From: Candidatus Pelearchaeum sp.
Lineage (GTDB): Archaea; Thermoproteota; Nitrososphaeria_A; Caldarchaeales; Caldarchaeaceae
Direction of reading: 5' to 3'
DNA: 34,425 bases
NCBI GenBank assembly: GCA_015520425.1
Contig: WAQC01000020.1
Location: 1 to 34,425, forward strand
Below the pieces are notes generated by a model. It searched no databases and was not told where the DNA came from. It saw only the letters and a list, made by a program, of their open reading frames with translations. The stretch's first letter is position 1, and each line of letters opens with the position of its first letter. Positions 31,683-34,425 of this stretch are shown here, one piece after another. The position numbers were made by a program, and so were the translations under genes.

Positions 31683-33153
31683 GCCGCGGGGTGGTGGAGA
31701 GGCTAGACTGAGGACAGTCCTGAGCATAATGGCAGCGCTCGCGGGGACTGCGCTTACAATAAGCGCAGCCGTGCTAATCTTCCTAACGGTAAGCGGCCTG
31801 GCATCACTCCTCTTCGGATGGGACGTTAGACGATTCATAATCACATTCGCATACCCACTCTTCCTAGACATGCCCCGATACTTCATAACAGACGGCGTAG
31901 TAATATCCCACTACCTCTACGAACGTAGAATGGTATCACGCGAGCTCGTAGCCCCCCAACCAATCTACATGCCATTCGTTAGCATAATAATACCCGCGCT
32001 GAACGCTGAGAGGACTATAAAACATACTGTGGAGTCGCTTCTTGAAACCACTTACAAGAGGAAGGAGATAATCGTTGTGGATGATGGTTCAACTGACAGG
32101 ACGTATGAGATTCTCTATCCCTACGCGCGTGCTGGTTTGATAAAGCTTTTCAGGAAGAAGGAGAGGGGCGGAAAGGCCGCTGCGCTCAACTTAGGCGTGA
32201 GGATGTCGCGCGGCGAGATAATAATACCAGTAGATTCTGATACAATAGTTAAGCGCGACGCCATAGACAGGGTAATAGCACACATGGCCAACGAGCAGGT
32301 GGGCGCGGTCTCATGCAACATAAAAGTAAGAAACTACCGCGACAGCCTGCTCACACGCCTACAATACTGCGAGTACATGCAGACAATCCAAGTAGGCAGA
32401 CGCTTCCTCTCACTAACCAGAACACTAACAATAGTGGCGGGAGCGTTCGGAGCTTATAGAAAGCAGATTGTTGAGAGCATGGGCTCCTGGGACCCTGGTA
32501 TAGGCGACGACTCTGACATGACGTTGAAGACCCGCAAGACGCGGCGGCGCGTTATCTTTGCTCCAGACGCTATTGCCTATACTGGAGCCCCTACAACGCT
32601 CAGGAGATTCTTTAGACAGAGGAGGCGGTGGGAGAAGAACTTCATACGGAACAGGTTTAGAAAGCACGGTGATATACTGAACTTTAGGGTTTATGGGGTC
32701 TCAAACCCCGTAGCTATTCTCCTGAGCTTCTTCTACCGCGGCGTGCTTCTCTTCGGATACTTCGGATACCTGATAGTAGCAGCGGCGGCGAATCCGCAGG
32801 TTTTACTCCCAATCCTCTTCCTCTCCTACATCTTTTACACACTTCTCTCGCTCTTCTCACTCACAATATCAGCGTCCCTCTCTCCAGAGAAGGCGACGGA
32901 CTTCAAGCACGTAATATTCGCCCCCCTCATGCCGTTCTACAGGACTCTACTACGCATACCCAGAACCATAGCGTATATTGAGGAGTTTCTGGGAATAAGG
33001 TATGAGGACCCGTTCTACCCACCTGAGGTCTGGCGCGTAGCTCCACGCTACAGGTTTAACAAAACCGTGGGGGCAGTCGTAGTATTATTCTTCGTAGCGT
33101 CGTTCTTCACAGCCATAATACTAACCAGAGTCGTGGCAACTCTACTAGCCTAG
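31657..33153 (+). CDS. Processive family 2 glycosyltransferase (hyaluronan/PgaC-synthase-like)
   Basis: This 498-aa membrane protein has two N-terminal helices (about 20-70) and a cytosolic GT2 domain. The domain starts VSIIIPALNAERTIKHTVES and has DDGSTD (142-147), DSD (193-195), GDDSD (283-287) and QRRRW (321-325). This is the D,D,D,QxxRW set of synthases that polymerise and extrude glycans such as hyaluronan, cellulose or poly-GlcNAc. About four more helices follow, ending at TAIILTRVVATLL. Coupling to a UDP-sugar dehydrogenase suggests a uronate-containing exopolysaccharide. Its stop codon shares CTAG with the convergent zinc-ribbon gene. Confidence 0.87.
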   Translation: MGSSLNVPKPRGGGEARLRTVLSIMAALAGTALTISAAVLIFLTVSGLASLLFGWDVRRFIITFAYPLFLDMPRYFITDGVVISHYLYERRMVSRELVAPQPIYMPFVSIIIPALNAERTIKHTVESLLETTYKRKEIIVVDDGSTDRTYEILYPYARAGLIKLFRKKERGGKAAALNLGVRMSRGEIIIPVDSDTIVKRDAIDRVIAHMANEQVGAVSCNIKVRNYRDSLLTRLQYCEYMQTIQVGRRFLSLTRTLTIVAGAFGAYRKQIVESMGSWDPGIGDDSDMTLKTRKTRRRVIFAPDAIAYTGAPTTLRRFFRQRRRWEKNFIRNRFRKHGDILNFRVYGVSNPVAILLSFFYRGVLLFGYFGYLIVAAAANPQVLLPILFLSYIFYTLLSLFSLTISASLSPEKATDFKHVIFAPLMPFYRTLLRIPRTIAYIEEFLGIRYEDPFYPPEVWRVAPRYRFNKTVGAVVVLFFVASFFTAIILTRVVATLLA

Positions 33154-34388
33154 CCGCCAGACTTTTCAGCAACATGCTTATACACAATTATGCTCCTAGT
33201 CTCGTCCAAGCTAAACTTACTCTTACACTCGCGGCAGTAGGCGAGTATAGTTGGCGACTTATTGCGGCTACCGCACTCAATGCATACATGATAGTCGTTT
33301 AACGAGTTGTAGAGAAGCTTCTCCGACCCGCACTTGGTACATGACTCTACTAGGTCTAGTCTCTGGGAGTTGCATTTGGGGCATACGTGTACTCGCTCAG
33401 CCCTGACGACGCCCAACTTCTCTTTAATTCTGTTGAAGGTGAGCTCAACGAGCCCCTCGGTAGTTGGGGACTCTATTACGTGAATCTTGTAGAAGCTGGC
33501 TAGGCGTTTGGCCTGCTCGTTAAGCCCAGGCACAGCCACTAGGAAAAGCTCGTTTAGCCTAGTGTCTAGCTTAATTGCCGAAAGTGAGAGAATCCTGACC
33601 TCATCAATAGGATTATCATCTATCACGAAGTCTAGGGCGGCTGTGAAAGAGTAGTCTGGCGTTGAGATAATCATGGAGAATGTATGCTCTATCCCCGAAA
33701 CACCCTTGAACGAGCTCATCACATCAACAACCCAGCCGAGAGCCTGGAGCTTCTCGGCTATCTTCTGCAAGTCTATAAACTCGGCCTCAAGGGCTGCGCG
33801 CCTCTCAGGATTAAACCTGTACGAGGCTATCGTGAAGATGGACTCCTCACCTTCAGAGATTATCCTGCCACACTTATAGCATAGAAGACTCCTAGCTACT
33901 ATTGAGCTGAAGTTGCCGCATGAGAGGCATTTGTAGTAGTTTATCGGCTTCCTATAATCTATCCCGATTGCCCTGAGCTGCTTATTACACTTGGGGCAGA
34001 CCAGCGCGCCGCCGCGTAGAAACTTATGCTCAAAATCTATATGGCCGCAGCTCATGTGCTCTATCACTATTCCCTTCTCTAGGCGCGGCGAGTTGCATAT
34101 GGGGCAGCGCAGCTCTATCGCGAATGTTGATGAGGGGCAGGAGGGGCAGGATACGAGTGTCCTGTCAAGCTCGCGTATGAGTATCCCATCATCAGCTAAA
34201 CTCTCTAAGATATTCCTAACCTCGGAGGGCGGGGCATCTAGAATCTCCTCAACCTCTGGATACGTTACCCCGCGTGCGGGGTCTACGAATGGCCTGATTT
34301 CAGATATGTTGCCGCTTATAAGCGCCTTAACCAGCTTCTGCAAACGCTTCCTACCGATTGCCTCACTACCACCTGCGGCGGCAGTCAA
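33150..34388 (-). CDS. Zinc-ribbon winged-helix signalling protein, third paralogue
   Basis: This 412-aa soluble protein parallels the gene at 21606. It has a winged helix (15-75, GVTYPEVEEILDAPPSEVRN) and a zinc block (80-175: CPSC, CPIC, the signature IVIEHMSCGHIDFE, CPKC, CLSC, CYKC). An inactive Rossmann/nuclease-like domain follows (200-325, LDFVIDDNPIDEVRI, LFLVAVPGLNEQAKRLASFY), then a second zinc set (335-390: CPKC, CTKC, CIEC, CREC). It lacks the C-terminal helix-turn-helix of that paralogue and the membrane part of the one at 13424. TTG at 34388 is the reported start; TTG at 34343, preceded by GGTAGGAAG, fits the AT element at 34391-34398 better. It is convergent with the polysaccharide operon. 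Confidence 0.7.
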   Translation of the reverse strand: MTAAAGGSEAIGRKRLQKLVKALISGNISEIRPFVDPARGVTYPEVEEILDAPPSEVRNILESLADDGILIRELDRTLVSCPSCPSSTFAIELRCPICNSPRLEKGIVIEHMSCGHIDFEHKFLRGGALVCPKCNKQLRAIGIDYRKPINYYKCLSCGNFSSIVARSLLCYKCGRIISEGEESIFTIASYRFNPERRAALEAEFIDLQKIAEKLQALGWVVDVMSSFKGVSGIEHTFSMIISTPDYSFTAALDFVIDDNPIDEVRILSLSAIKLDTRLNELFLVAVPGLNEQAKRLASFYKIHVIESPTTEGLVELTFNRIKEKLGVVRAERVHVCPKCNSQRLDLVESCTKCGSEKLLYNSLNDYHVCIECGSRNKSPTILAYCRECKSKFSLDETRSIIVYKHVAEKSGG

Positions 34389-34390
34389 AT

Positions 34391-34398
34391 CTTAAAAG
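34391..34398 (-). promoter_or_regulatory. Possible TATA element of the third zinc-ribbon gene
   Basis: Minus-strand CTTTTAAG directly precedes the TTG at 34388. If it is the TATA box, transcription starts near 34368 and the downstream TTG at 34343 would be the real start. Confidence 0.3.
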
Positions 34399-34425
34399 CA
34401 CCACGCTATCTTTCCCCTTTCACCA

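Overview
The window looks like a chromosome segment of a thermophilic archaeon, most likely in the TACK group (a Caldarchaeum/Aigarchaeota-like lineage is my guess; this was not tested). The evidence is: many starts with a TATA-like element 24-30 bp upstream and little or no leader; type III signal peptides on pilins; KaiC-like ATPases; an F420-type oxidoreductase; an archaeal-style SpeH; and a split NuoJ. I see no tRNA, rRNA, CRISPR array, IS element or integrase.

Region 1 (1-8003) is metabolic. It holds a speH-speE polyamine operon with the start of another gene behind it at the left edge; an isolated NuoJ-NuoJ-NuoK membrane cassette; a methylmalonyl-CoA-epimerase-like VOC protein; an F420-type (LLM) oxidoreductase; a sulfide:quinone-oxidoreductase-like flavoprotein coupled to a DUF1641 protein; a dihydropteroate-synthase-like gene; and the radical SAM gene amrS. 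A perfect 13-bp inverted repeat lies between the last two.

Region 2 (8081-30315) is a surface-appendage and signalling island. It contains two secretion/pilus ATPases (590 and 389 aa), one double-length TadC/ArlJ-type platform protein and two half-length ones, three type IV pilin-like proteins, a membrane glycosyltransferase and a large secreted beta-repeat protein anchored by a C-terminal helix. Interleaved with these are an intact KaiC-like ATPase, a helical-repeat protein ending in a KaiC-like domain that has lost its P-loop, a paralogue of that protein without the ATPase domain, and two multi-zinc-ribbon winged-helix proteins. One of these zinc-ribbon proteins is membrane anchored. Two further genes carry heptad-repeat coiled coils: an acylphosphatase fusion and a nuclease-like protein.

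Region 3 (30360-34388) is a two-gene polysaccharide operon (nucleotide-sugar dehydrogenase plus processive GT2 synthase). A third zinc-ribbon winged-helix paralogue faces it.

My reading is that region 2, possibly with region 3, encodes a Tad/type-IV-pilus-like machine with a dedicated KaiC/zinc-ribbon control layer. The recurring parts (three zinc-ribbon paralogues, two helical-repeat paralogues, one live and one dead KaiC domain) next to two export ATPases make this the best candidate for an undescribed system here. Genes are packed tightly: three convergent pairs share the four bases CTAG as overlapping stop codons.
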